DNA from: Gammaproteobacteria bacterium RIFCSPHIGHO2_12_FULL_35_23
Lineage (GTDB): Bacteria > Pseudomonadota > Gammaproteobacteria > UBA12402
Length of the DNA stretch: 64,000 nt
Direction: 5' to 3'
NCBI GenBank assembly: GCA_001801465.1
Contig: MGXT01000026.1
Location: forward strand, 1 to 64,000
Part shown: piece after piece, positions 16,906 to 24,872 of the stretch
How the letters are laid out: each line of letters opens with the position of its first letter
Numbering within the stretch: position 1 is the first letter of the stretch
Translations under genes and position numbers: made by a program
Notes under the pieces: model-generated
What the model was told of the DNA's origin: nothing
The model's input: only the letters and a program-made list of their open reading frames with translations
The model's database searches: none

Positions 16906-18435
16906 TTAAATTCTTCTAGATACAAAAGCTCTGGTAAAAACCTTTTCCCCTGAAATTAAACATGACATCATTTCATCTGCTGCAATAAAACCCAATACCT
17001 CTCCTTTGTATAATTTTTCTACTTCGTAAACATTTTGAGATTGCATGGATAAAGGGAAAAAAGCCACAAGCTTAGCTTCTAAAACATTTTCTAATTCACT
17101 TATATTTTTACAAAAAACAATATTATTTTGGTAATGATTTATTGATCTGGAAGCTATAATATCTTTTATTGCAAGCTTGATTAACATCTCATATTGTTCA
17201 TAATTAAACTGTAATTCTTCTCCAGTATCATTTCTAATCATAGTCGCTTTTATTTTTTCATGATTCTTTCTACCAAAAATTAAAACCCTTAATGGAACTC
17301 CTCGTTGATACCATTTCTTTTCTTCTTGATGAAATTGAGATTTGCTATTTATCCTAATTAACTCTGATTGAATACCATGAAGCACTAAGTCATCTTTAAT
17401 TTTTTCAAAAATTAATTCATCGTCTGAATTATAGACTGTTAGTAAAAAAACTACTTGAATTGGTGAAATATCTGGATGTAAGCACAATGATCTATCAGAC
17501 CTAATAGATTGAAATAAGTTTGCAAAAACCAATCTTTTAGTTATTGCTCCTGTTGCCTGATGAGTGAACAGTTTAATGCTATTGTCAGAGTAAGCAATGT
17601 TAAAACGTCTTGAAAAAATATCATCTTGAAAATAAGAACAACTTACTTGGACAGTATTTTTTGAAGGTAAAATGGCATCACCTCCATAGCTCCATCGATA
17701 TAAATATCCATTGTTTGTCCAAGTGGGGCGTAAAGACCATAAAACAAAAGTACCTAGATCGTTTGCAATTTTCTTAAACATTGCTAAAAGTTTTAGTGCC
17801 TCAGTCGTTGCACTATTAACTTCAGAAAAACAAGAGTGAAACTCAAAAACATCACCTGCTTCCATAGAAAGAAAAACCGACCCACCGCTACGTTTTGCAG
17901 AAGAAATAGGTCTAAAATACTTTGTTCGTTGGAAAATTTTTTTAGGAAGATCATTTTTTGTTTTAATTATAGTTCGCCAATGATCATAAATTGGATATTC
18001 TCCTGTAGGTGTTAACGCTAAATCATGAGACTCTTTTTTTTGTTGAGAACTAACATTTAATACTGAATTCTTAACATCCATCAAATCGCTCATGGCATCA
18101 AAATAACTAGAGGGTATTAATGAGGGGTAAGAATATTCATTATAACCATTCTCTACAGCTTCTTTACGAACTTTAGCGGCAAATTTTTCAATGATTTTTA
18201 CACCCCACGGTAAAATAACCATAGCTCCAGGAACTTTTATTTGCTCAAGATCACATATTTCATTTAATCTTAATGTTGTATTAAACCATTTATGTGGACT
18301 TGCTAAAAACTCCTTACTATTGATTACACTAGCATCACCAGCAATGGATTTAATTTGCCAGGGTAACTTACTAAGTTTTTTTTCAGACTTTGTAAATAAT
18401 ATTTCTGATTTAGGTAAAAACTCACTATAATTCAT
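16906..18435 (-). CDS. ProRS/ThrRS-like class IIa synthetase homologue
   Basis: A 509-residue class IIa aaRS-like protein. The core runs from about 50 to 330: motif 1 near KVPGAMVILPWGVKIIEKF, the T-x-E-like LTPTGEYPIYDHW (141-153), motif 2 region IFQRTKYFRPI (R170/R175; the usual R-x-E lacks its Glu), and motif 3 HQATGAITKRLVFANLF (292-308, Arg301) followed by HPDISPIQVVFL as in ProRS. An anticodon-binding-like domain (330-440) and a short C-terminal domain follow. Housekeeping ProRS is far more conserved and in most bacteria carries an INS domain, so I infer a cluster enzyme making an aminoacyl adenylate for amide formation. Confidence 0.75.
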   Translation of the reverse strand: MNYSEFLPKSEILFTKSEKKLSKLPWQIKSIAGDASVINSKEFLASPHKWFNTTLRLNEICDLEQIKVPGAMVILPWGVKIIEKFAAKVRKEAVENGYNEYSYPSLIPSSYFDAMSDLMDVKNSVLNVSSQQKKESHDLALTPTGEYPIYDHWRTIIKTKNDLPKKIFQRTKYFRPISSAKRSGGSVFLSMEAGDVFEFHSCFSEVNSATTEALKLLAMFKKIANDLGTFVLWSLRPTWTNNGYLYRWSYGGDAILPSKNTVQVSCSYFQDDIFSRRFNIAYSDNSIKLFTHQATGAITKRLVFANLFQSIRSDRSLCLHPDISPIQVVFLLTVYNSDDELIFEKIKDDLVLHGIQSELIRINSKSQFHQEEKKWYQRGVPLRVLIFGRKNHEKIKATMIRNDTGEELQFNYEQYEMLIKLAIKDIIASRSINHYQNNIVFCKNISELENVLEAKLVAFFPLSMQSQNVYEVEKLYKGEVLGFIAADEMMSCLISGEKVFTRAFVSRRI

Positions 18436-18444
18436 GAAGGTACT

Positions 18445-19137
18445 CTAATTAATTTTAGTAGTTCTGTATTGGTTATCACCTTTTACTGAAACACCTTCTA
18501 CATAAGTTTTATTTACCATGGGATGGATTGCATGAGTTGGACCAAAATCAGAATCTGGATGATAAACAGCAATTCTTAAAAAATTCTCTTTGGTATGAAA
18601 ACTATGGATTTCTTCTGGCTCTAAAATGAAAATATTACCGGGTAATAGGTTTATTATTCCTTTTTGAGTCCAACAATACCCAGCTCCTTCTAAAACACAC
18701 CCTACTCTAACTGATGGATGAGTATGAGCTGTTTGGTCAATGTGAGAAGGCACATAAAGATAATTTAAACAGGGCTCTCCACATTCAAGGGGCGAAAGTA
18801 ATAAGGTATCTGAACAACCATCAATATATTTTAAACGTCCTAACCTCTCAACAGGCCCACCTAATGAAAATAAACCGTTATTTTTTTCTCTTAAGCATAG
18901 AAATCCTTGCATATCTTTAATTACACTTCCAGCAGGTGCTGAGATAAACATATGGCGATATAAATTAAATGATCTATTTGCTACTAATGCTGTACCTGAA
19001 TCAGCGGTTACAAAACCATATGCTGTTGCATTCTCAGGTACTACAATAGTTTCTTTATTAGGAATAATTAGTGTAGACGGGTAATTTTTATCAAGCTCAT
19101 TTTTGCACAAAAAATAATCTATATTATGAATATGCAT
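18445..19137 (-). CDS. Cupin-domain protein, first gene of cluster run
   Basis: A 230-residue protein with a C-terminal cupin barrel. The first metal motif is visible as HIDQTAHTHPSVRVGCVLEG (about 132-151: His-x-His plus a later Glu), and the second as PGNIFILEPEEIHSFHTKEN (about 168-187). The N-terminal half resembles the other half of a bicupin with a degenerate metal site. Cupins in such clusters are dioxygenases, isomerases, lyases or sensors. The protein starts at ATG 19137 with AAGGAAAG upstream and is 9 bp from the ProRS-like gene. It opens the ten-gene run, so its promoter probably drives the whole cluster. Confidence 0.75.
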   Translation of the reverse strand: MHIHNIDYFLCKNELDKNYPSTLIIPNKETIVVPENATAYGFVTADSGTALVANRSFNLYRHMFISAPAGSVIKDMQGFLCLREKNNGLFSLGGPVERLGRLKYIDGCSDTLLLSPLECGEPCLNYLYVPSHIDQTAHTHPSVRVGCVLEGAGYCWTQKGIINLLPGNIFILEPEEIHSFHTKENFLRIAVYHPDSDFGPTHAIHPMVNKTYVEGVSVKGDNQYRTTKIN

Positions 19138-19171
19138 ACACTTTCCTTATTTTTTATTAATTTACTATTAA

Positions 19172-19225
19172 AAATTCAAATTTTTGCTTTTTTTTGAATT
19201 TTACGGAATTTTTATTCAAAATCAA
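19172..19225 (-). promoter_or_regulatory. Candidate promoter and inverted repeat upstream of the cluster run
   Basis: On the minus strand TTGATT (225-220) and TAAAAT (203-198, within 19198-19225) are spaced by 16 bp, about 60 bp before the cupin ATG. Just downstream, AAATTCAAA at 19172-19180 and TTTGAATTT at 19193-19201 form a 9-bp inverted repeat that touches the -10 element and could be an operator. Chance is a serious alternative in such AT-rich DNA. Confidence 0.4.
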
Positions 19226-19661
19226 CAAAAATATTCTTTTATTAATGAAAAAAAAGTATATTTATTCGAAATATAAGTTTAAATTAAGTTAAAAAAATAA
19301 AAAATATTTATTTATCAATAGCTTATTGTTAAATAACAATTTAGTATAAATATTAGAAAATAAAATTAGCTAATAATAAAGGGGTTATCGTTAATTTCCT
19401 GATTTGCAGATTTAGAAATTGGCAGAAGTCATATATGGCAATGGCGACATTTTCAATAGTAACCAATTCAGGCTTACTAGTAGTAACACTGACAAAATAA
19501 TACAACTCTAAAGAAATCGTCCAATATCTCTAACAAGATGCTGATTCTATACTCAGCAGGAGCTTCTATTGATTAATTTAGAATTAATATTGCTATGAGT
19601 GGATAATATTTGTCCTGACTGATATTATGCCATGATAAGTAAATAATAATGAGGTATAACC
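19226..19661. other. AT-rich intergenic region
   Basis: No convincing gene is seen. Positions 19226-19375 are extremely AT-rich and presumably hold promoters for the divergent cupin and secreted-protein genes. From 19380 to 19640 the composition is more ordinary but all frames are broken. I saw no transposon end or RNA gene. Confidence 0.5.
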
Positions 19662-20102
19662 GTGAAAAAATCTAAATTATTAATGGTTTTAACTGTTGCA
19701 GGACTATGTTTCTGTTCAGCAGCTTATGCTGACATAGCAAAATGCCAAGCTTTTATGAATAATTACGCGATGCAAGCATTACAAAAGGGCTCATTTTATA
19801 TGACTTTTTTTAATAATGCGGCACAAATTCCAGAACCTAATCCAGGCTCCAATTGTGTTAACAATAGTTGCTCTTATTTTGTTGATAGTGATGGAATATG
19901 TCTTTTAGCTGATACATCGCTTTGGAATAAACCCATTGGTAATACCGGAGAAACTGTAGGCGAAATAGCTACTAAAGAAGTAAATAATTTTAATAATGGA
20001 ATACCTTATGATGGACATTCTGCAACAATTGCTGAAACTTGTCCGGCAGGAGCAGGTTTTAACAATGATTCTTGTACATTAACTTGGGTTCAAGATCATT
20101 AA
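19662..20102 (+). CDS. Small secreted protein of unknown function
   Basis: A 146-residue protein with a clear Sec signal peptide (positively charged MKKSK, hydrophobic LLMVLTVAGLCF, cleavage likely after SAAYA at about residue 23). The mature part has six or more cysteines, including the pair in SNCVNNSCSYF, and ends in TCPAGAGFNNDSCTLTWV, which suggests a disulfide-bonded periplasmic or exported protein. I do not recognise the family. The start is a GTG at 19662 preceded by GAGGT. It stands alone, with a strong hairpin just after the stop. Confidence 0.7.
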   Translation: MKKSKLLMVLTVAGLCFCSAAYADIAKCQAFMNNYAMQALQKGSFYMTFFNNAAQIPEPNPGSNCVNNSCSYFVDSDGICLLADTSLWNKPIGNTGETVGEIATKEVNNFNNGIPYDGHSATIAETCPAGAGFNNDSCTLTWVQDH

Positions 20103-20111
20103 TATTCACTA

Positions 20112-20136
20112 ACCACCAGCTGTATCAGTTGGTGGT
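20112..20136 (+). terminator. Hairpin after the secreted-protein gene
   Basis: ACCACCAGCTG, loop TAT, CAGTTGGTGGT forms an 11-bp stem with one G-T wobble, starting 10 bp after the stop codon. The following T-run is weak (AGTTTG), so this is a likely but not ideal intrinsic terminator. Confidence 0.6.
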
Positions 20137-20352
20137 AGTTTGATAAGCTGTTTAAAATTTCCGTAGCTTTCTTATTTAACACTTGCAAGTCATGATTTAT
20201 TATCGTGATATGGATTAATTTTCCTGATTAGACATAAATTGAAATATAACGAAATATCGTCCTAAAGAGCATAGTAATAACGACGCTTAATTGGCTTAAA
20301 TACTTAATCGGCTATAGTTTCAAATTCACTGCTAAAAGCCAAATACCTTGTT

Positions 20353-21147
20353 TTAAGGAGTGATCCAGATAAAACCGTCTTCGTGCAGCAAATAATATTT
20401 TTTTAGTTTTTGTGTAAAATACTCGGGTATTTCTTTTTTTACATCAGCAGACAAATCATCATAAGGAACGCGAAAAAAAACTCAACAAGTTCTTTACCTT
20501 GCTCATTCAACAATACACAATCATTAATATTTAAGCGCGACTGTACTAAATCACTTTTATACTTAATTTGTAAATGATCAAGTAAATCACATAGCTCAAT
20601 AAAATTGAGTTCGGGTTTATTGTTACCATGTATCTTTTGAAAAAAATAATCTTTGAATTGACATACTTCATCATTTGAACGAATAACAATACAAATTAAA
20701 CCTTTATCTTTAATATTTGCTAGCATCTTATCAATAGCTGTCTGCCAATCATCAATATAATAAAAAATATGAATCGCAGTGATTAAATCGAATTGATGTT
20801 CTGGTTGATAATTTTGCCATGTTGCGCAGATAAAACTAATCTTCTCATTCATTGTTTGCTGCTTAAAAATATTTAATAATTCGCCTGCGGGATCAATGGC
20901 GGTAGTATTAACAACGCAATTTCGTTTAAGCTCCTTTATGATCGCTAATGTTTTTTCTCCATAATCACAACCAATATCCAAATATTCAAATATTCAATAG
21001 AATTTCGTTTAGTAAAAAATCATATACGATTGGATTAATATGCTTAAGAGTATTTTCTACTTGATTCGTATGTTTAATAAAATTAAAAAATAATTGATAC
21101 TTTTTCTTAAAAAGAAATTCTGCGGAAGATTTCGTAGAGTGTTGCAT
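20353..21147 (-). pseudogene. Frameshifted SAM-dependent methyltransferase
   Basis: ATG at 21147 starts MQHSTKSSAEFLFKKKYQLF and the coding sense continues, across frame changes, to a TAA at 20355-20353 after GFIWITP. Motif I is LDIGCDYGEKTLAII, followed by TAIDPAGELLNIF and a TAIHIFYYIDDWQTAI segment, so this was a class I methyltransferase of about 260 residues. Three lesions are visible: a one-base change in an A6 tract (21014-21019), a tandem 8-bp duplication CAAATATT (20979-20986 and 20987-20994), and a one-base change in an A8 tract (20473-20480). Two of these are homopolymers and could be sequencing errors; the 8-bp duplication is not of that kind. Confidence 0.75.
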
Positions 21148-21161
21148 TTAATACTCCCTAT

Positions 21162-21265
21162 TTACTTTTGCAAATTGTAAACCCTCTGTTTCATAATAGT
21201 ATAAACTGGCCAGCCTTTTAAAGCCCATCTTGCAAATGGAGACCAATTTTTAAGGCTTTATTTCC
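21162..21265 (-). pseudogene. C-terminal relic of a second dihydroorotase (pyrC) gene
   Basis: On the minus strand, 27 codons from 21245 to the TAA at 21164-21162 read WSPFARWALKGWPVYTI then MKQRVYNLQK. The intact pyrC at 52452-53672 ends WSPFADWKLKGWPVYTI then FNNRIYNLQK, so 21 of 27 residues match. Upstream of 21246 the resemblance fades and stops appear. The relic lies immediately before the broken methyltransferase on the same strand, so both may derive from one lost copy or transferred segment. Confidence 0.75.
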
Positions 21266-21634
21266 CCGACTTCAAGCGTTTTATGACTTAATCATCTGAT
21301 TTTATTCAATTCTGCTAATTAATTCAGGCACTACATTCCTCAACTCCCTCTTTTCCCTCTTTTCCATTTTTTGCATTATCTTACTGAAAGTAAATAAAAT
21401 TTCTTGCATAGGGTGGTAATGCCCGATATAAATCAATTAATTATCCTGTAGTGCCTTATTCGGGAGGGATTATATTTATTCGCGCTAAAAAAACACCTCG
21501 TAGCAATAGTACATCCACTCAGCTGTCTTAATCTCAATTAATTTACCGATCACGAGGCCATAAAATATATAATTAGGTGGGTGCGAATATGGCTAGCGTT
21601 ATCAATGTGTTAAATTATAAATTATTAATCCAAC
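21266..21634. other. Intergenic region without a recognisable gene
   Basis: A short open stretch on the plus strand from about 21410 to 21535 (frame reading GGNARYKSINYPVVPYSGG) has coding-like composition but is interrupted just upstream by a stop and has no start or ribosome site. It may be another decayed gene. Nothing else is supported here. Confidence 0.35.
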
Positions 21635-22264
21635 CTATGATTTACAAGATAGATTTGGAATACATCCATATCCTAAAAATCGAACAACTGAATTTTGCTT
21701 AGGTAAGCTAAAAGTAAATATATCAACCCCCTTTAAGGAGATATCTTTGTAAGAACCGTCACTAGCTCCAAACATTAAAGGCTGATTATGTTTGTCTTTA
21801 CCAAGATACAACATAACATGAGTAATCGGTGGATCTCTATGGACTTTATAGGTGCCAGACCAAAATAGCAAATCTCCTGGTTTTAATTTTGAAAATTCAA
21901 ATGAATTAAGACTATAGCCATTAACGGCATAAAATCTTCCTTTTTCCCAAGTCCATTGATAGATTTCATTTGCTTGTCTAGGAACTTCATTAATATGAAT
22001 ACTTTTTAACAAGTAGTAAATCGTACCAGAACAATCCATTCCACCCTCATTTGGATTTGCTGATCCATATTTATAAGTTAAGTGCTGCTGAGTTAATAGT
22101 AAAGCTTTATTGATAAGTTGCTGGGTAGAAGCAGGATAATTATTATATCCTGTTAAATCAGAGCTAGATAAGGTAACAGTATTTATTGCGGAGGGTGTTT
22201 CGGCATTAGATATCTGTGCTATCAATAAAAAGCTAGTAATTATAATTAAATTTCTAAATTTCAT
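21635..22264 (-). CDS. Secreted NlpC/P60-family peptidoglycan hydrolase
   Basis: A 209-residue protein with a Sec signal peptide (MKFRNLIIITSFLLIAQ, cleavage near SNA-E at about residue 21). The catalytic domain follows: Cys78 in GGMDCSGTIYYLL, the structural motif KLKPGDLLFWSG, and the catalytic His in THVMLYLGKD. A third polar residue is expected shortly after. NlpC/P60 enzymes cut the D-Glu-to-diamino-acid bond or similar bonds in cell-wall peptides, in the periplasm. It is monocistronic, with AT-rich flanks on both sides. Confidence 0.88.
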   Translation of the reverse strand: MKFRNLIIITSFLLIAQISNAETPSAINTVTLSSSDLTGYNNYPASTQQLINKALLLTQQHLTYKYGSANPNEGGMDCSGTIYYLLKSIHINEVPRQANEIYQWTWEKGRFYAVNGYSLNSFEFSKLKPGDLLFWSGTYKVHRDPPITHVMLYLGKDKHNQPLMFGASDGSYKDISLKGVDIFTFSLPKQNSVVRFLGYGCIPNLSCKS

Positions 22265-22481
22265 TAGTCTCTTAAAAACCTCATACTACAATATTCTAGT
22301 AATATATAAATGTTAAAATAATAATCATTTCTAATAAAAATTGAAAATTTTACTATAAAAATTAAATACTTTGTTATTTATTCTATGATGAATAAATAGC
22401 TTACTTAATTATTGCTCAAATATAAAACATTCGTTATTATAAGCGGTTTTAAACAATATTTTAAGTTGGTAATTATCTACT

Positions 22482-23201
22482 ATGTTAACATTAACTCCTC
22501 CTAGTCTCGAAGCAGTTTTTCAGCAAATCCCAGGAATACTTTGGTGGAAAAAAGATATTAACTCTACTTATCTAGAGGCTAATATGGAATGTGCCAAATT
22601 ATTTGGTTTTAATAACCCAGAATCAATACAAAATATTACAGATTTTCAACTAAACTGTAAGTTTAGTGAACTAGCAGAAATATTTCAGCAATGTGATAAA
22701 CGAGTTATAGAGTATAAGAAACCAATAAAGTTATTAGAAATCTTACAGTGTAATCAAAACAATTGGAAAATAATGCTGGTAACTAAAGCTCCTATTTTTA
22801 ATGTACAAAATAATACTATTGGAACTGCGGGACTCTGCATAGATGTTACCACTTCTTTTACTAAAGTTGGCTGTTATTTGTCAGATAGTCAATTAAATAC
22901 TAAAAAAGAAAAATTACTTCAAAGTAGTTATGTAATTGGAAAAAGTAATTTTTTTGATATTCGGCTAACACCTAGGCAATCAGAATGTTTATTCTTTATC
23001 TTACGAGGCAAAACGATAAAAGGAATTGCTAAAATTTTAAATTTATCAGCCAGAACAGTTGAGTGTTATATTGAGCAGTTAAAACTGAAGTTTAATTGCC
23101 ATACAAAATCGCAGTTAATTTCAACAGCTATTGAACAAGGCTATTTAAATAACATACCAGAAATATTTTTTACTAAACAGACATCAATTATACTACAATA
23201 A
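22482..23201 (+). CDS. PAS-domain LuxR-type transcriptional regulator
   Basis: A 239-residue protein with an N-terminal PAS fold (about 8-125: VFQQIPGILWWKKDINSTYL, ANMECAKLFGF, then a PIFNVQNNTIGTAGLCIDVT strand pair). The C-terminal LuxR helix-turn-helix (about 163-225) reads LTPRQSECLFFILRGKTIKG then LNLSARTVECYIEQLK. There is no receiver domain, so it probably senses a small molecule or redox state directly. The methyltransferase gene follows after 35 bp on the same strand and may be its target or partner. The ligand cannot be predicted. Confidence 0.85.
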   Translation: MLTLTPPSLEAVFQQIPGILWWKKDINSTYLEANMECAKLFGFNNPESIQNITDFQLNCKFSELAEIFQQCDKRVIEYKKPIKLLEILQCNQNNWKIMLVTKAPIFNVQNNTIGTAGLCIDVTTSFTKVGCYLSDSQLNTKKEKLLQSSYVIGKSNFFDIRLTPRQSECLFFILRGKTIKGIAKILNLSARTVECYIEQLKLKFNCHTKSQLISTAIEQGYLNNIPEIFFTKQTSIILQ

Positions 23202-23236
23202 AATTATAATGGGAAATAGGATTTAAAATTAATTTT

Positions 23237-23995
23237 ATGGAACTTAATAATTACCACTCTTTATGTGCTGAGTACTACGATATTGATAAGCCTTTTGCAC
23301 CTGAAAACGAATTAAATTTTTACATGAACTATGTAAAAAATTCAACGGGCAATATACTTGAGCCAATGTGTGGTACTGGAAGATTCTTATTACCTATTTT
23401 AAATGTCGGTTTTAATATTGAAGGTTATGATGCTTCTTCTAATATGCTACATATATTAAAACAAAAAGCATTAAATCAAGGTTTAACGCCTAATGTTTGG
23501 CTACAATTAGCTGAAGTTCCTACTAAACGAGCTAATTACTCTCTGATTTTTATACCCAGTGGATCATTTGGGTTAATTGTAGAAAACAAAAAGATAAAAC
23601 TGACATTAAAAAATATTTATAACCAATTAGTAGCTGGGGGAACATTTGTATTTGAAGTTGAAACCTTAACTGCTGCACCTAAACAATTAAATACTTGGTT
23701 GGGTGATATAAGATATCGTACTGATAGTTCTTATATACTTTTAAATACTTTAAATTTACCCCCTAAAAATAGTATCAATTCTATTGTCTGTAAATATGAA
23801 TTAATAATAGATAACTTCATAAAAAAATCAGAAATTGAAATTATTAATATAAAGTTATATTCAGTTTATGAAATTAGCTCTTTATTAGAAGAAGCAGGCT
23901 TTATTGATATAAACATTTATTCAGATTACAATTTTAATACAGAGCTAAAAAATTCTGATGAATTAATAATTTGTGAATGTAAAAAGAAAAATTAA
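23237..23995 (+). CDS. Class I SAM-dependent methyltransferase
   Basis: A 252-residue methyltransferase: motif I is NILEPMCGTGRFLLPIL (about 38-54), followed by EGYDASSNMLHILKQKA and the core strand YSLIFIPSGSFGLI. The late segment SSLLEEAGFIDINIY matches the final beta hairpin of the family. The upstream region MELNNYHSLCAEYYDIDKP is the substrate-cap helix seen in small-molecule methyltransferases. It lies 35 bp after the PAS-LuxR gene. Substrate unknown. Confidence 0.85.
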   Translation: MELNNYHSLCAEYYDIDKPFAPENELNFYMNYVKNSTGNILEPMCGTGRFLLPILNVGFNIEGYDASSNMLHILKQKALNQGLTPNVWLQLAEVPTKRANYSLIFIPSGSFGLIVENKKIKLTLKNIYNQLVAGGTFVFEVETLTAAPKQLNTWLGDIRYRTDSSYILLNTLNLPPKNSINSIVCKYELIIDNFIKKSEIEIINIKLYSVYEISSLLEEAGFIDINIYSDYNFNTELKNSDELIICECKKKN

Positions 23996-24535
23996 TCAGA
24001 TAACTTAAATAAGTAATCATTGCAACACGAAGAACAGCTGTACATGGAGATTATAGTCGATTATTTTTATTGCCTTCGCAACAAAATATAGAAATGAAAA
24101 GAGTTACTTTAAGGCATTATAAATAAAAAAGGTAATATATGTAAAATTACAAAATTTTTAAAACTAAATTACTTAGATTAATTTCATAATTCTGGGTAAC
24201 TTATCTAAACTATCGTTATCCTCTACTAACTCTTATATTTTAGTCAACAGCTTTTAATTGCCTTTTAATATGTCAAATACATTCATAAAAACCTTCAACA
24301 TATAATAATTACTAATACTCAAATAATAACATATTTATTTTTCTTGTTTTGTTTTATTTCGTAAGAGATCTACAACAAATTTGTTAATGTACCAGTAAAA
24401 ATTTTATGCCGACTTTTTTTGATTAAAAATAAAATTTTTATATTAAAAAAATGTTTTTTTTGTTAAAATGTATATGTAAATTAATTTACTATTGGTTGTA
24501 TTTAATTAATTACTAATTATTATGAGGATTTAATT
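23996..24535. other. 540-bp intergenic region, no gene seen
   Basis: All frames are broken and the composition is very AT-rich, especially 24120-24500. The right end must hold the promoter of the KGG-protein gene, but hexamers cannot be separated from background. No repeat, transposon end or RNA gene was recognised. Confidence 0.5.
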
Positions 24536-24805
24536 ATGGCAGACAATAGAGAAAAAGATCCTATGCGAGTTCAAGCTGGTCAAAGAGCTGCGGAAACCAG
24601 GGGTCACGACAGCTTGAGTGAGGCAGGTAAAAGAGGTGCAGAAGCGAGAAATAACAGGCTCTCACCTGAAGAACGCTCTGAAGCTTCGCGGCGAGCAGCA
24701 CAAACACGTGAGGAAAAACATCCTGGCAGCTTAGCTGAAGCTGGTCGAAAAGGTGGTCAAAAATCTCACGGTGGTGGTAGGCGTCGCATTCAAGATGAAG
24801 AATAG
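24536..24805 (+). CDS. KGG-type (YciG/Con-10-like) stress protein
   Basis: An 89-residue, very hydrophilic, highly charged protein built of repeats of the KGG/Con-10 kind: DSLSEAGKRGAEARN, then SPEERSEASRRAAQTREE, then GSLAEAGRKGGQKSHGGG. Such proteins are intrinsically disordered and are induced by starvation or desiccation in several bacteria and fungi. GAGGA stands seven bases before the ATG. Its base composition is clearly more GC-rich than the surrounding DNA. It is followed by a strong terminator and stands alone. Confidence 0.88.
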   Translation: MADNREKDPMRVQAGQRAAETRGHDSLSEAGKRGAEARNNRLSPEERSEASRRAAQTREEKHPGSLAEAGRKGGQKSHGGGRRRIQDEE

Positions 24806-24819
24806 TCTTCTTTACTAAT

Positions 24820-24855
24820 AAAAGGATGAAGAGCTCTCATCCTTTTAAGATTTTT
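24820..24855 (+). terminator. Intrinsic terminator after the KGG-protein gene
   Basis: AAAAGGATGA, loop AGAGCTC, TCATCCTTTT make a perfect 10-bp stem at 24820-24846, followed by AAGATTTTT. It starts 14 bp after the stop codon and can also serve the convergent GH65 gene. Confidence 0.85.
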
Positions 24856-24872
24856 AATCTATTTAATAATAA

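Noticed and set aside
4519..19137. The cluster as an ordinary amino-acid or riboflavin biosynthesis operon
   Set aside because: The aaRS-like proteins lack key translation features, GCHII is not with other rib genes, and an MccF-like peptidase and exporters are included.
21410..21535. Possible small gene on the plus strand (frame with NYPVVPYSGGIIF)
   Set aside because: A stop lies just upstream, there is no start or ribosome site, and no family is recognised; left as a possible relic only.
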